From: Sphingomonas ginsengisoli An et al. 2013
GTDB lineage: Bacteria > Pseudomonadota > Alphaproteobacteria > Sphingomonadales > Sphingomonadaceae
NCBI RefSeq assembly: GCF_009363895.1
Contig: NZ_CP045434.1
Span: 1,302,001-1,366,000, forward strand
Direction of reading: 5' to 3'
DNA: 64,000 nucleotides
Below the pieces are notes generated by a model, which made no database searches, was not told the DNA's origin, and saw only the letters and a list, made by a program, of their open reading frames with translations. The translations under genes were made by a program, and so were the position numbers. This document shows positions 1-9,141 of this stretch, piece by piece. The first letter of the stretch is position 1. Each line of letters starts with the position of its first letter.

Positions 1-240
1 GCCGCGAACCACGACGACACTGCTGTCGGCGTTGGGGTCGACCGCGGGGGTGGTGGCGGGATCGGCGACGGGCGCGGCGGCCGCGGTCGCCTGGCTGGCG
101 TCACCGGTGACCACTGGGCTCGGCGCCGGAGGCGTGGTCGACTGCGCAGCGGCCGGGTTCGCGGTCATCGCCAGGGCGACGCCAAGCGCCAGCGGGCTCG
201 CCGCGCCGGTAAAGCGCCGCAGATACAGGTTCGAAGTCAC
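1..240 (-). CDS. TonB-dependent receptor, N-terminal fragment (runs off window start)
   Basis: Reading leftwards from a GTG at 238-240 gives 80 open codons continuing past base 1. The start is chosen because a purine-rich Shine-Dalgarno (GGAGGGG on the minus strand, about 247-253) lies a few bases upstream. The product begins with basic residues (LYLRRF), a hydrophobic stretch and a signal-peptidase-like AAAQ site, then an Ala/Thr/Pro-rich linker, and ends in SSVVVRG, which resembles the segment just before the plug domain of sphingomonad and Caulobacter TonB-dependent receptors. Such receptors pull substrates across the outer membrane using TonB energy. It is divergent from a LacI-type regulator and near two sugar permeases, so a carbohydrate substrate is likely (inference). 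The plug and barrel are not visible, so the family call rests on the N-terminus and context. Confidence 0.6.
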   Translation of the reverse strand, partial: MTSNLYLRRFTGAASPLALGVALAMTANPAAAQSTTPPAPSPVVTGDASQATAAAAPVADPATTPAVDPNADSSVVVVRG

Positions 241-370
241 GTTTGTTCCCCTCCAGTCGGCGCTGACACCCAGGCGTCGTGGCCGATAAGTTCCTCCACG
301 GACAAACCAGTGATCTGCCCCGAAGCGTAATCTACCAGCCATATTCGGGAGGGGAACGGACGGGCCCCGC

Positions 371-383
371 TATACATACGTAT
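371..383. promoter_or_regulatory. Possible promoter/operator between receptor and lacI-type gene
   Basis: The 167-base gap between the divergent receptor and regulator contains a TATACAT hexamer-like -10 element overlapping the perfect palindrome ATACGTAT (376-383). LacI-family operators are typically palindromes with a central CG, so autoregulation here is possible. There is no convincing -35 element and no second copy in the gap. Confidence 0.2.
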
Positions 384-407
384 TCAAGCGGCTACAGTGC
401 GGCACAG

Positions 408-1433
408 ATGTCACAGCGGCGGCCAACTTCGTTCGATATCGCGGCCCTGGCGGGCGTCTCGCAGCCGACCGTGTCCCGCGCGCTGTCGGGAAATTCGGCG
501 GTCAGCGCTGAAACCAGGGCCCGAGTCTTCGCCGCCGCGGAGCAGCTCAACTACAAGGTCGACAAGAACGCCTCGGGCCTCCGCCGGCAGCAGGCGCGCA
601 CCCTCGCCGCGTTGTTCTTCGAGGACCCGACCCCCGACGACACGCTGATCAATCCCTTCTATTTGTCGATGCTGGGCTCGATGGTGCGGGCCTGCGCAGC
701 GCACGGCTACGACCTGCTGATCAGCTTCCAGCAGCTCTCCGACGACTGGCACGTCGATTACGAGGACAGCCGCAAGGCCGACGGCATCATCCTGCTGGGC
801 TACGGCGACTATACGCTGCATCGCCCGCGGCTAGAGCAGCTGGTCAAGCACGGGACGCACTTCATCTGCTGGGGCAATCCCCGCGCGGCCGAGTTCGGCG
901 CGGTGGTCGGCTGCGACAATGAACAGGGCGGCTATGACGCGACCCGCCACTTGCTCGACGCCGGCCGGCGCCGCATCGCCTTCATCGGCACCGCCACCGA
1001 GGCCTATCCCGAATTCCTCGAGCGCCACCGCGGCTACGTTCGCGCGCACCACGACGCCGGTCTACCGGTCGATGAGCAGCTCCGCGTAATGGCGGGGCCG
1101 AGCGAAGCCGAAGGCCGTGCGGCGGTCACCGAATTGGCGCGGCGCGGCCCCCTCCCCGACGGGCTGTTCGCCTCCTCGGACCTCGCCGCCGTCGGGGCGA
1201 TGCATGCGCTGCAGGAAGGCGGCAACGTCGTTCCGCGCGACGTGTCGGTGGTCGGCTTCGACGACCTCGCCGCGGCGGGCTACGCCAACCCGCCGCTGAC
1301 CACCGTCGCGCAGGACGCCCGCGCCGCGGGCAAGGCGCTGGTCGAAGGCCTCATCGCCAGCATCGAGCAACGCGGGACCGAGAGCAAATTGCTCCCGGTC
1401 ACGCTCAAGGTCCGCGGATCGAGCGTCCCTTAG
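408..1433 (+). CDS. LacI-family transcriptional regulator
   Basis: 341 residues. The N-terminus carries the LacI-type helix-turn-helix and hinge (FDIAALAGVSQPTVSRALSG, then LNYKVDKNASGLR), followed by a periplasmic-binding-protein-like effector domain (LAALFFED ... GIILLGYG ... RRRIAFIGT ... GLFASSDLAAVGAMHAL ... VSVVGFDDL). This is the standard length and order for sugar-responsive LacI/GalR regulators. ATG at 408 is preferred; the frame is open further upstream (to 279) but that part has no family similarity. The gene is divergent from a TonB receptor and its last 4 bases overlap the convergent sugar permease, so it probably controls that uptake locus. The effector sugar cannot be read from the sequence. 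Confidence 0.93.
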   Translation: MSQRRPTSFDIAALAGVSQPTVSRALSGNSAVSAETRARVFAAAEQLNYKVDKNASGLRRQQARTLAALFFEDPTPDDTLINPFYLSMLGSMVRACAAHGYDLLISFQQLSDDWHVDYEDSRKADGIILLGYGDYTLHRPRLEQLVKHGTHFICWGNPRAAEFGAVVGCDNEQGGYDATRHLLDAGRRRIAFIGTATEAYPEFLERHRGYVRAHHDAGLPVDEQLRVMAGPSEAEGRAAVTELARRGPLPDGLFASSDLAAVGAMHALQEGGNVVPRDVSVVGFDDLAAAGYANPPLTTVAQDARAAGKALVEGLIASIEQRGTESKLLPVTLKVRGSSVP

Positions 1434-2740
1434 GCGCCCACCTCGCGGTCGGCATGATGATGCCGCGCGCACCACATGCCGAAGCCTGCGATCAGCGCAT
1501 AGCACAGCGCCGGCAGCGCCAGCGCCGCGGCCAGGCCGATCTTGTCGGCGGTCGCGCCGTAGATGGCCGGGATGATCGCGCCGCCGGCGATGGCGACGTT
1601 GATGATCCCCGACCCGTCGGCCGCCTTGGCGCCGAGTTCCTCGCAGGCGAGGCTGAAGATGGTCGGGAACATGATCGAGTTCATCAGGCCGATCGCCAGC
1701 AGCGTGTAGGCGGCGACGTTGCCGCTGGTGTTGGCGCTGATGAGGATGAGCGTGATCGCCCCGATCGCGTTGAAGGTCAGCAGCTTGCCCGGGCTGACGA
1801 CGCGCAGCACCGCCGAGCCGATGAAGCGGCCGATCAGCGCCCCGCCCCAGTAGAGCGGGATGAGCTTGCCGGCCGACAGATCGGTCGCGTTCAGCACCTC
1901 GGGCTGCTTGAGATAGCTGACGATGAAGCTGCCGATCGCCACTTCGGCGCCGACGTAGAGAAAGATGCACGCCGCGCCCCAGCCGAAGCGCGTGCCCTTG
2001 AGCAGCGCGAGGCCGTCGGCGAGGCTGCTCGGCTCGTGCCGCTCGCCCTTCAAGGCATTGCGAAACAGCCACACCGCCCCGGCGACCACCGCGAGAGCGA
2101 TCGCCAGACCAATATAGCCGCTGACGATCGCGTGGGTTTCGTTGGTCCGATAGGCGTCGAGCGCTGGGCCCGACAGGTCCTTGGCGGCGACCGTGGCGAG
2201 GCCGCCGAGGATCAGGATCGAGCCGAAATAGGGGAAGATGGTCGTGCCGAGCGAGTTGAACGCCTGGGCGAACGTCAGGCGGCTACTGGTCGTCCGTGCC
2301 GGTCCGAGCAGGCTGATCAGCGGATTGGCGACGATCTGGACCAGCACCACGCCCGATGCGAGCACGAAGTAGGCGAACAGGAACAAGGGAAAGAGCGCCT
2401 GGCGGCTGGCCGGAATGAACAGCAAGCAGCCGACCAGCATGGTGACGAGGCCTGCCAGCGCGCCGCGCATGTAGCCGATCCGCTTGACCAGCCGCGCGCC
2501 GGGGATGCCGACGATCGCATAGGCGATGAAGAAGCAGAACTGGACCAGGCTCGCCTCGAAGAAGCTGAGCGTGAACAGCTCCTTCAGCTTGGGGATGATG
2601 ACGTCGTTGAGGCTGGTGATGCCGCCGAAGATGAAGAACAATGCGAACACGAAATAGCGCAGCTCGGGCGCATCGATGTGCTGACCGGCCGAACCCGAAC
2701 CATCCCCCGCCGCATCCGGCGCCACGCTTGTCACGGCCAT
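1430..2740 (-). CDS. MFS sugar permease, FHS (fucose/glucose-galactose) type
   Basis: 436 residues with about twelve hydrophobic segments. The N-terminal part (FVFALFFIFGGITSLNDVII, then FCFFIAYAIVGIPGARLVKR) matches the fucose-galactose-glucose:H+ symporter family (FucP/GluP), inner-membrane proteins that import hexoses with protons. The Asn-Asp pair in the first helix and the segment QIVANPLISLLGP are typical of this family. A strong ribosome site (GGAGAGGGGA) precedes the ATG at 2740. It converges on the LacI-type gene (4-base overlap) and diverges from a second sugar permease across a 160-base gap, suggesting shared control by that regulator. Substrate is unassigned. Confidence 0.88.
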   Translation of the reverse strand: MAVTSVAPDAAGDGSGSAGQHIDAPELRYFVFALFFIFGGITSLNDVIIPKLKELFTLSFFEASLVQFCFFIAYAIVGIPGARLVKRIGYMRGALAGLVTMLVGCLLFIPASRQALFPLFLFAYFVLASGVVLVQIVANPLISLLGPARTTSSRLTFAQAFNSLGTTIFPYFGSILILGGLATVAAKDLSGPALDAYRTNETHAIVSGYIGLAIALAVVAGAVWLFRNALKGERHEPSSLADGLALLKGTRFGWGAACIFLYVGAEVAIGSFIVSYLKQPEVLNATDLSAGKLIPLYWGGALIGRFIGSAVLRVVSPGKLLTFNAIGAITLILISANTSGNVAAYTLLAIGLMNSIMFPTIFSLACEELGAKAADGSGIINVAIAGGAIIPAIYGATADKIGLAAALALPALCYALIAGFGMWCARHHHADREVGA

Positions 2741-2806
2741 CGAAAAATCCCCTCTCCTGCCGCACGCTGGCCATGCCGACGCACGCTGTCACCTGTGAAT
2801 ACCTAT

Positions 2807-2816
2807 GCACGCGTGC
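2807..2816. promoter_or_regulatory. CG-centred palindrome between divergent permease genes
   Basis: GCACGCGTGC is a perfect 10-base palindrome with central CG, placed in the 160-base gap between two divergent permease genes. It has the symmetry expected of a LacI-family operator, but it is short, does not match the palindrome found upstream of the regulator, and could be chance in G+C-rich DNA. Confidence 0.2.
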
Positions 2817-2900
2817 CGCACAAGCGCGATGTGCCGTTGGCAGCGGCGCGCTTCGGTGCCAGCGTGCGGCCAGCGTTGCGGGCGGAGGAGGCCTCAAGCA

Positions 2901-4421
2901 TTGGATCAGATCACGAGCATGGCGGAGAAGCCGCGCCTTAATTGGGCGGGCCTGTGGAACCTGAGCTTCGGCTTCTTCGGCATCCAGATCGGCTTCGCAC
3001 TGCAGAACGCCAACATGAGCCGGGTCTTCCAGTCCTTGGGCGCGAGCCTCGATGACCTGCCCGCGCTGTGGATCGCCGCGCCGCTGACCGGGCTGCTGAT
3101 CCAGCCGATCATCGGCTTCCTTTCAGACCGCACCTGGCTTGGCCGCTTCGGGCGGCGGCGGCCCTACTTCCTCGCCGGCGCGCTGCTGGCGACGCTGAGC
3201 CTGATCCTGATGCCCGAAAGCCAGGTGCTGCTAATGGCGGGCCTCTTGCTGTGGACGCTCGACGCCAGTCTCAACATCTCGATGGAGCCGTTCCGCGCCT
3301 TCGTCGGCGACGTGCTGCGCAAGGATCAGCATACTGCCGGCTATGCGGTGCAGACCGCCTTCATCGGCGCGGGCGCGGTGGTCGGTTCGATCTTCCCATA
3401 CCTGCTCGAGCATTTCGGGGTCGCGAACGAGGTCGCCGGCGGGGGCGTCCCGCCGACCGTCCGCTGGAGCTTCTGGGCCGGCGGCGCGGCGCTGCTCGCC
3501 GCCGTGCTGTGGACAGTGCTCAGCACCCGCGAATATTCGCCCGAGGAGCTTAGCCAGTTCGGCGAGCCGACACAGCACGAGAGCGGAGACGACACGATCC
3601 GCCTCCTCGCCAGCCGGACTTTCAGCTGGTGTTTCGTCTGGCTGATGGCCGGCGTGCTAGTAATCGTCGGGACGCGCGCGCTCGACCTCCAGAAGGAGGT
3701 TTACCTCTTGGGGGCGCTGCTGATCGGTTATGCCGCGTTGAGCGCGCTCGCAATCATCCTTGCCCGCCGCGGAAAAGGCGCAGGAATGCTGTCGAGCATC
3801 GTTGGCGATTTCTCGGGCATGCCGCCGGTCATGAAAAAGCTGGCACTGGTCCAGTTCTTCACCTGGTCTGCGTTGTTCATCATGTGGGCCTTCACGACCC
3901 CAGTAGTCGCGCAATATTTCTACGGGACGACCGACAGCACCAGCGCGAGCTTCCAGGAAGCAGGCAATTGGGTGGGGGTTTTGTTTGCGATCTACAACGG
4001 GGTCGCGGCGATCGCCGCGCTCACATTACTGCCGTTCTTGGCGCGAACCATCGGCAAGGTAAGGACTCACGCATTTGGCCTGCTTTGCGGCGCAGTCGGC
4101 TATGCCAGCTTCTTTGTCCTTCGCACGCCGTCACAGTTGATATTCGCTGAGATCGCGATCGGGATCGCTTGGGCCTCGCTGCTCGCCATGCCCTACGCGA
4201 TCCTTGCCGCCAGCCTGCCCCAACGCAAGCTCGGCATCTACATGGGACTGTTCAACGTCTTCGTCGTCCTCCCGCAGCTTCTGGTAGCGGCACTCATGGG
4301 CTCGATCATGAAGGCCTTCTTCCCCGGCCAACCGATCTGGACGATGGCCTTCGCCGCCGGAACGCTGGTGCTTGCCGCGCTTGCCACCCTGCGGGTGCGC
4401 GAGGATCCGGCCAGCGCCTGA
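2901..4421 (+). CDS. MFS sugar transporter, GPH/SLC45-like
   Basis: About 500 residues, twelve membrane spans. Recognisable signatures are GFFGIQIGFALQNANMSRVF near the N-terminus and GRRRPYFLAGALLATL in the loop after helix 2-3; the GRRRPY motif is typical of the SLC45/sucrose-maltose proton symporter group (glycoside-pentoside-hexuronide type). It probably imports a di- or oligosaccharide across the inner membrane. I place the start at TTG 2901 because GGAGGAGG (2884-2891) sits 9 bases upstream; ATG 2919, six codons later, is the alternative but has no good ribosome site. Divergent from the FHS permease and near the LacI regulator and TonB receptor, it completes a two-membrane sugar-uptake set. 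No glycoside hydrolase lies within this window side. Confidence 0.88.
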   Translation: MDQITSMAEKPRLNWAGLWNLSFGFFGIQIGFALQNANMSRVFQSLGASLDDLPALWIAAPLTGLLIQPIIGFLSDRTWLGRFGRRRPYFLAGALLATLSLILMPESQVLLMAGLLLWTLDASLNISMEPFRAFVGDVLRKDQHTAGYAVQTAFIGAGAVVGSIFPYLLEHFGVANEVAGGGVPPTVRWSFWAGGAALLAAVLWTVLSTREYSPEELSQFGEPTQHESGDDTIRLLASRTFSWCFVWLMAGVLVIVGTRALDLQKEVYLLGALLIGYAALSALAIILARRGKGAGMLSSIVGDFSGMPPVMKKLALVQFFTWSALFIMWAFTTPVVAQYFYGTTDSTSASFQEAGNWVGVLFAIYNGVAAIAALTLLPFLARTIGKVRTHAFGLLCGAVGYASFFVLRTPSQLIFAEIAIGIAWASLLAMPYAILAASLPQRKLGIYMGLFNVFVVLPQLLVAALMGSIMKAFFPGQPIWTMAFAAGTLVLAALATLRVREDPASA

Positions 4422-4620
4422 CCAAAAGTTCATGGCTGGTCTATGGGCCAGTAGGGGAACTTTGTTGCAGGAACGAACTTAACCGACAGGCGCTTGGCGG
4501 CGTTTTCCCTTCGTCGAGCGTCGCCGCCCGTCCGCCGATGCGCGGGTTGGCGGATGCGGGGCTGACGCCCAAGTGCCCCCTCCCCTGACAAGACCGGAAG
4601 TTTGCTTGAAGGATGATCGG

Positions 4621-5910
4621 ATGACGGCACGGTCGCTGCGGCCCTCACTCCCTGGCCGCGCGCGGCCGAGCGTGGGGCGCTGGGCGGGCCTGCTGATGCT
4701 GGGCACGGCCCTGGCCGGATGCGGCGGCAGCGACGGTGGCAATTCGGGCGGCGGCGCCGGCGGTCCGGGCGGCCGCGGCGGCGCGGGCGGACCCAAGGAG
4801 GTTGGCTTCGTCGTCGTCCAGCCGAGCAACGTGCCCCTGGTCAACGAACTCGGCGGCCGCACGGTCGCCTTCGAGACGTCCGAAGTACGCCCGCAGGTCA
4901 CCGGCCTCATCCAGAAACGCCTGTTCACCGAGGGCAGCTTCGTCCGCCAGGGCCAGCCGCTCTATCAGATCGACGCACGCCTCTATCAGGCCGCGGCCAA
5001 CCAACAGCGCGCCAATGTCGCCAACGCGATCGCCGCGGCCGATGCCGCGCGGGCCAAGGCGGCGCGTTATCGTCCGCTGGCGCAGATCCAGGCGGTCAGC
5101 CAGCAGGATTACACCGACGCCGCGGCCCAGGCCCGGCAGGCGACCGCGCAGGTCGCGCAGAACCGCGCGGCGCTGCAGACCGCCAACATCAACTTGAACT
5201 TCACCACCATCAAGGCGCCGATCAGCGGCCGGATCGGACGCAGCCTGTTCACCCAGGGCGCGCTGGTCAGCAACAGCCAGACCGACCCGCTGGCGGTGAT
5301 CCAGCGAACCGACCCAATCTACGTCGACATCCAGCAGTCGAGCGCGGCGCTAAGCGCGCTCCGGCAGGCGATCCGGTCTGGCGGCGCCGACCCCGGCAGC
5401 ACCCAGGTGCGGCTGAAGCAGGAAGACGGCTCCGACTACGGCTACACGGGGACGGTCCAGTTTGCCGAGATGATGGTCGACCAGGCGACCGGCACGGTCA
5501 CCCTGCGCGCCAGCTTCCCCAATCCGCAGGGCACGCTGCTTCCGGGCATGTTCGTCCAGGCGAACTTCATCCAGGCGGTGACCCCCAACGCGATCCTGGT
5601 GCCGCAGAGCGCGCTCCAGCGCGATCTCGGTGGCGAGGCGTTCGTCTACATCGTCGGTCCCGGCAACAAGGCGGTGCGGCGCAATGTCAACGCCGACCGC
5701 ACCTACGGGACCAACTGGGTGATTACCAGCGGTCTCAACGCGGGCGACAAGATCATCACGCAGGGTCTCGCCAATCTGAAGGAGGGCGCGGCGCTCAAGC
5801 CCGTCCCGGCGAACACGCCGCAAAAGATCGCCCCGCGGGCGCCCGGTCAGGGCGGTGGCGGTCGTGGCGGGCGCGGCGGCGGCGGCGCGGCGGCGGGGGG
5901 CGGCCGCTAG
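4621..5910 (+). CDS. RND efflux periplasmic adaptor (membrane fusion) lipoprotein
   Basis: 429 residues. Starts at ATG 4621 after AAGGA; the lipobox LGTALAGC places the lipidated cysteine at about residue 34. The order is a Gly-rich linker, a barrel-sandwich (lipoyl-like) half (VRPQVTGLIQKRLFTEGSFV), an alpha-hairpin rich in Ala/Gln (about 105-185), the second lipoyl half (NFTTIKAPISGRIGRSLFTQ), a beta-barrel and a membrane-proximal domain (PNAILVPQSALQRD). This is the AcrA/MexA family, which links an inner-membrane RND pump to an outer-membrane channel. The C-terminus is an unusual Gly/Arg-rich tail of roughly 20 residues. Three bases separate it from the pump gene, with which it forms an operon. 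Confidence 0.95.
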   Translation: MTARSLRPSLPGRARPSVGRWAGLLMLGTALAGCGGSDGGNSGGGAGGPGGRGGAGGPKEVGFVVVQPSNVPLVNELGGRTVAFETSEVRPQVTGLIQKRLFTEGSFVRQGQPLYQIDARLYQAAANQQRANVANAIAAADAARAKAARYRPLAQIQAVSQQDYTDAAAQARQATAQVAQNRAALQTANINLNFTTIKAPISGRIGRSLFTQGALVSNSQTDPLAVIQRTDPIYVDIQQSSAALSALRQAIRSGGADPGSTQVRLKQEDGSDYGYTGTVQFAEMMVDQATGTVTLRASFPNPQGTLLPGMFVQANFIQAVTPNAILVPQSALQRDLGGEAFVYIVGPGNKAVRRNVNADRTYGTNWVITSGLNAGDKIITQGLANLKEGAALKPVPANTPQKIAPRAPGQGGGGRGGRGGGGAAAGGGR

Positions 5911-5913
5911 CGC

Positions 5914-8900
5914 ATGTCCAAGCTGTTCATCAACCGGCCGATCTTCGCCTGGGTGCTGGCGATCATCGTGATGCTCGCCGGCATCGGCTGCATCACCCTG
6001 CTGCCGGTCGAACAATATCCCGACGTCGCCCCGCCGCAGGTCAACGTCCGCGCCACCTACCCCGGCGCCAACGCCCAGACGGTCGAGAACAGCGTCACCC
6101 AGATCATCGAGCAACAGCTCACCGGTCTCGACGGTCTACTCTACTTCAGCTCGACCTCGAGCTCGCGCGGTTCGGTCAGCGTCTCGGCGGTGTTCAGCAA
6201 GGGTACCGATCCTGACACCGCCCAGGTGCAGGTCCAGAACAAGGTCCAGCAGGCCACCAGCCGCCTGCCGCAGCAGGTCCAGCAGCAGGGCATCACGGTC
6301 ACCAAGTCCAACCCCGACTTCCTGCTGATCGTCGCGGTCTACGACCCGACTAACCGGCTGACCAACATCGACGTCTCGGACTATCTCACCTCGAACATCC
6401 AGGATCCGCTCTCGCGCATTCCCGGGGTCGGCGACGTCAACGTGTTCGGCTCGCCGCGCGCGATGCGCATCTGGCTCAATCCCGCCCGGTTGGCGGCGGT
6501 CTCGCTGATGCCGTCGGATGTCATCACCGCGCTTCAGAACCAGAATACCGAAGTCGCGGCGGGTGAGGTCGGCAGCCTGCCGACCGCCGGTCCGCAGCTG
6601 CTCAACGCCACAGTCACTTCGCAGTCGCGGCTGCAAACCCCCGAGCAGTTCGAGAATATCATCCTCAAGACCGCGCCGTCGGGCGCGACGGTACGCATCG
6701 CCGACGTCGCCCGGGTCGAATTGGGCGCCGAGAATTACAACGCGATCATTCACGTCAATGGCCACCCCGGCGCCGGCATTGCGGTCAGCCTCGCGCCCGG
6801 CGCCGACGCGCTCAAGACCGCCGAGCTGGTCAAGGCCAAGATGAACGATCTGGCGACCGGCTTCCCGTCGAACCTCAAGCACACCTACGCCAACGACACG
6901 ACCGCCTTCATTAAACTGTCGGTCGACGAGGTGGTGAAGACGCTGCTCGAGGCGGTCGTCCTCGTGGTCATCGTGATGTTCGTCTTCCTGCAGAGCTGGC
7001 GGGCGACGCTGGTCCCGGCGATCGCGGTGCCGGTGGTGCTGCTCGGCACCTTCGCCATCTTCTATCTCGTCGGCTTCACCATCAACACGCTGACCCTGTT
7101 CGGGCTGGTGCTGGCGATCGGCCTACTCGTCGACGACGCCATCGTGGTGGTCGAGAACGTCGAGCGCCTGATGGAAGAAAATCCGGGCATGAGCCCGAAG
7201 GAAGCGACCTTCAAGTCGATGGAGGAGATCCAGGTCGCGCTGGTCGCCATCGCGGTGGTCCTCTCGGCGGTGTTCCTGCCGATGGCCTTCTTCGGCGGCT
7301 CGACCGGCGTCATCTACAAGCAATTCTCACTGACCATCATCAGCTGCATGGTGCTGTCGGTGCTGGTCGCGCTGATTCTCTCGCCGGCGATCACCTCGGG
7401 CCTGCTGAAAGCGCGCAAGCCCAAGGAGGAGGAAGCGGCCGAGCGCCACGATTCCAATCGCTTCATGGCGCTGACCCACCGCTTCCAGGACTGGTTCAAC
7501 CGCACCTTCAGCCGCGGGGTCGAGCGCTACGAGGGCGCGGTCAAGGCCGTGATCGCGCGCAAGTGGCTCGCGCTCGGCGTCTACGCGGTGGTCTGCGCGG
7601 TGCTGGTGGTGTTGTTCTTCCGTCTGCCGTCGAGCTTCCTGCCGACCGAAGACCAGGGCGCGGCCAGCATCCAGTTCCGCCTTCCCGCCGGCGCCACCCA
7701 GCAGCGCACGCTCCAGGTCCAGACCGCCATCGAGCAATATCTCGCCAAATATGAGGACAAGAACCTCGCCACCGTCTTCACCGTCGCGGGTGGTGGTGGT
7801 GGTGGCGGCGCGACCGGACAGAACACCGGCCAGGGCTTCATCAACCTCGCCCCGTGGGACCAGCGCAAGGGGAAGGAGAATGGCGCCGACGCGATCGTCG
7901 CGCGCGCCTCGGGCGCCTTCCGCGGCTTCCGCGACGCGCAGGTGTTCGCGCTCGTGCCGGGCGCGATCCGCGGCCTCGGCCAGTCGAGCGGCTTCACCAT
8001 GGAGTTGCAGAATTCGAGCGGGATGACCCGCCAGGCCTTCGCCGACGCGCGCGACCAGTTGCTCGCGGCCGCCAACGCCAATCCCAAGCTGACCGGCGTG
8101 CGCCTGTCCGATCTCCCCGATGTCGCCCAGCTCGACATCAAGGTCGACCAGCAAAAGCTGACCGCGCTCGGCCTCAACCAGGGCGACGTCAACTCGACGC
8201 TGTCGACCGCCTGGGGCGGTCGCTACGTCAACGACTTCATCGACAAGGGCCGGGTCAAGCGCGTCTTCGTCCAAGGCGACGCGCCTTATCGCAAGGACCC
8301 GTCAGACCTCAGCCAATGGTACGTTCGCGGCTCGAGCGGGCAGATGTCGCCGTTCACCGCTTTCAGCGAGACCGGCTGGGACACTGGTCCGTCGAGCCTG
8401 TCGCGCTTCCTCGGCGTGCCCGCCGCCGAATTCCAGGGATCGGCCGCGCCCGGCGTCAGCTCGGGCGAGGCGATGGACGAGATGATGAAGCTTGCCAGCC
8501 AGATCCCCGGCACCAGCGTCGCCTGGTCGGGCGCCTCCTATCAGGAGCGGCTGTCGTCGGGTCAGGCACCATTGCTCTACGGCTTGTCACTACTGGTCGT
8601 CTTCCTCTGTCTCGCCGCACTCTACGAAAGCTGGTCGATCCCGGTGGCGGTGCTGCTGGTCATTCCCTTGGGCCTGGTCGGCGCGATCATCGCGGTGACG
8701 CTGCGCGGGCTGGAGAATGACGTCTATCTCCAGATCGGGCTGCTGACGACGATGGGGCTGGCAGCCAAGAACGCCATCCTGATGATCGAGTTCGCCGAAC
8801 AGGCCGAGCGGGCGGGCAAGGATGTGATGGATGCCGCGCTCGAAGCCGCCCGGATCCGGCTTCGTCCGATCCTGATGACCAGCTTCGCCTTCATCTTCGG

Positions 8901-9141
8901 CGTGCTCCCACTGGCGATCTCGACCGGTGCCGGTGCCAACAGCCGCATCGCAATCGGCACCGCGGTGATCGGCGGGATGCTGACCGCGACCATGCTCGCG
9001 CTGTTCTACATCCCCTTCTTCTTCGTCCTCGTTCGCGCCAGCGTGAAGAACGGCCTCGGCCGGGTCCGCGAGCGCTGGCGGCAGCGCCGCGCCCAGAGGC
9101 CCGAGACGTCGCCGGAGACACCGCGCGAGGCCACGACATGA
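5914..9141 (+). CDS. RND multidrug efflux pump, HAE1 family (AcrB/MexB-like)
   Basis: 1075 residues, the usual AcrB length. It opens with the family N-terminus (FINRPIFAWVLAIIVMLAG), has the duplicated topology of one helix, a large periplasmic porter/docking loop and six helices, twice. Proton-relay residues are visible: the Asp-Asp pair in GLLVDDAIVVVENV (helix 4) and the Lys in AAKNAILMIEFAE (helix 10). It exports hydrophobic compounds using the proton gradient, working with the adaptor upstream and the channel downstream. In the second porter loop, where AcrB has GFGFAGRGQNTG, this protein has a run of seven glycines before ATGQNTG, encoded by GGT repeats at about 7791-7808. The stop overlaps the next start (ATGA), implying translational coupling. 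Confidence 0.96.
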   Translation: MSKLFINRPIFAWVLAIIVMLAGIGCITLLPVEQYPDVAPPQVNVRATYPGANAQTVENSVTQIIEQQLTGLDGLLYFSSTSSSRGSVSVSAVFSKGTDPDTAQVQVQNKVQQATSRLPQQVQQQGITVTKSNPDFLLIVAVYDPTNRLTNIDVSDYLTSNIQDPLSRIPGVGDVNVFGSPRAMRIWLNPARLAAVSLMPSDVITALQNQNTEVAAGEVGSLPTAGPQLLNATVTSQSRLQTPEQFENIILKTAPSGATVRIADVARVELGAENYNAIIHVNGHPGAGIAVSLAPGADALKTAELVKAKMNDLATGFPSNLKHTYANDTTAFIKLSVDEVVKTLLEAVVLVVIVMFVFLQSWRATLVPAIAVPVVLLGTFAIFYLVGFTINTLTLFGLVLAIGLLVDDAIVVVENVERLMEENPGMSPKEATFKSMEEIQVALVAIAVVLSAVFLPMAFFGGSTGVIYKQFSLTIISCMVLSVLVALILSPAITSGLLKARKPKEEEAAERHDSNRFMALTHRFQDWFNRTFSRGVERYEGAVKAVIARKWLALGVYAVVCAVLVVLFFRLPSSFLPTEDQGAASIQFRLPAGATQQRTLQVQTAIEQYLAKYEDKNLATVFTVAGGGGGGGATGQNTGQGFINLAPWDQRKGKENGADAIVARASGAFRGFRDAQVFALVPGAIRGLGQSSGFTMELQNSSGMTRQAFADARDQLLAAANANPKLTGVRLSDLPDVAQLDIKVDQQKLTALGLNQGDVNSTLSTAWGGRYVNDFIDKGRVKRVFVQGDAPYRKDPSDLSQWYVRGSSGQMSPFTAFSETGWDTGPSSLSRFLGVPAAEFQGSAAPGVSSGEAMDEMMKLASQIPGTSVAWSGASYQERLSSGQAPLLYGLSLLVVFLCLAALYESWSIPVAVLLVIPLGLVGAIIAVTLRGLENDVYLQIGLLTTMGLAAKNAILMIEFAEQAERAGKDVMDAALEAARIRLRPILMTSFAFIFGVLPLAISTGAGANSRIAIGTAVIGGMLTATMLALFYIPFFFVLVRASVKNGLGRVRERWRQRRAQRPETSPETPREATT

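Noticed and set aside
353..384. GGAAC upstream of the lacI-type gene as another EcfG promoter
   Set aside because: No GTT at 16-17 bases downstream.
1454..2941. Long plus-strand frame opposite the FHS permease
   Set aside because: Composition (runs of Arg, Asp, Gln, Ala) is that of an antisense shadow in very high G+C DNA; the minus-strand permease explains the region.
4456..4510. Two GGAAC motifs upstream of the RND operon as EcfG promoters
   Set aside because: Neither has a properly spaced CGTT.
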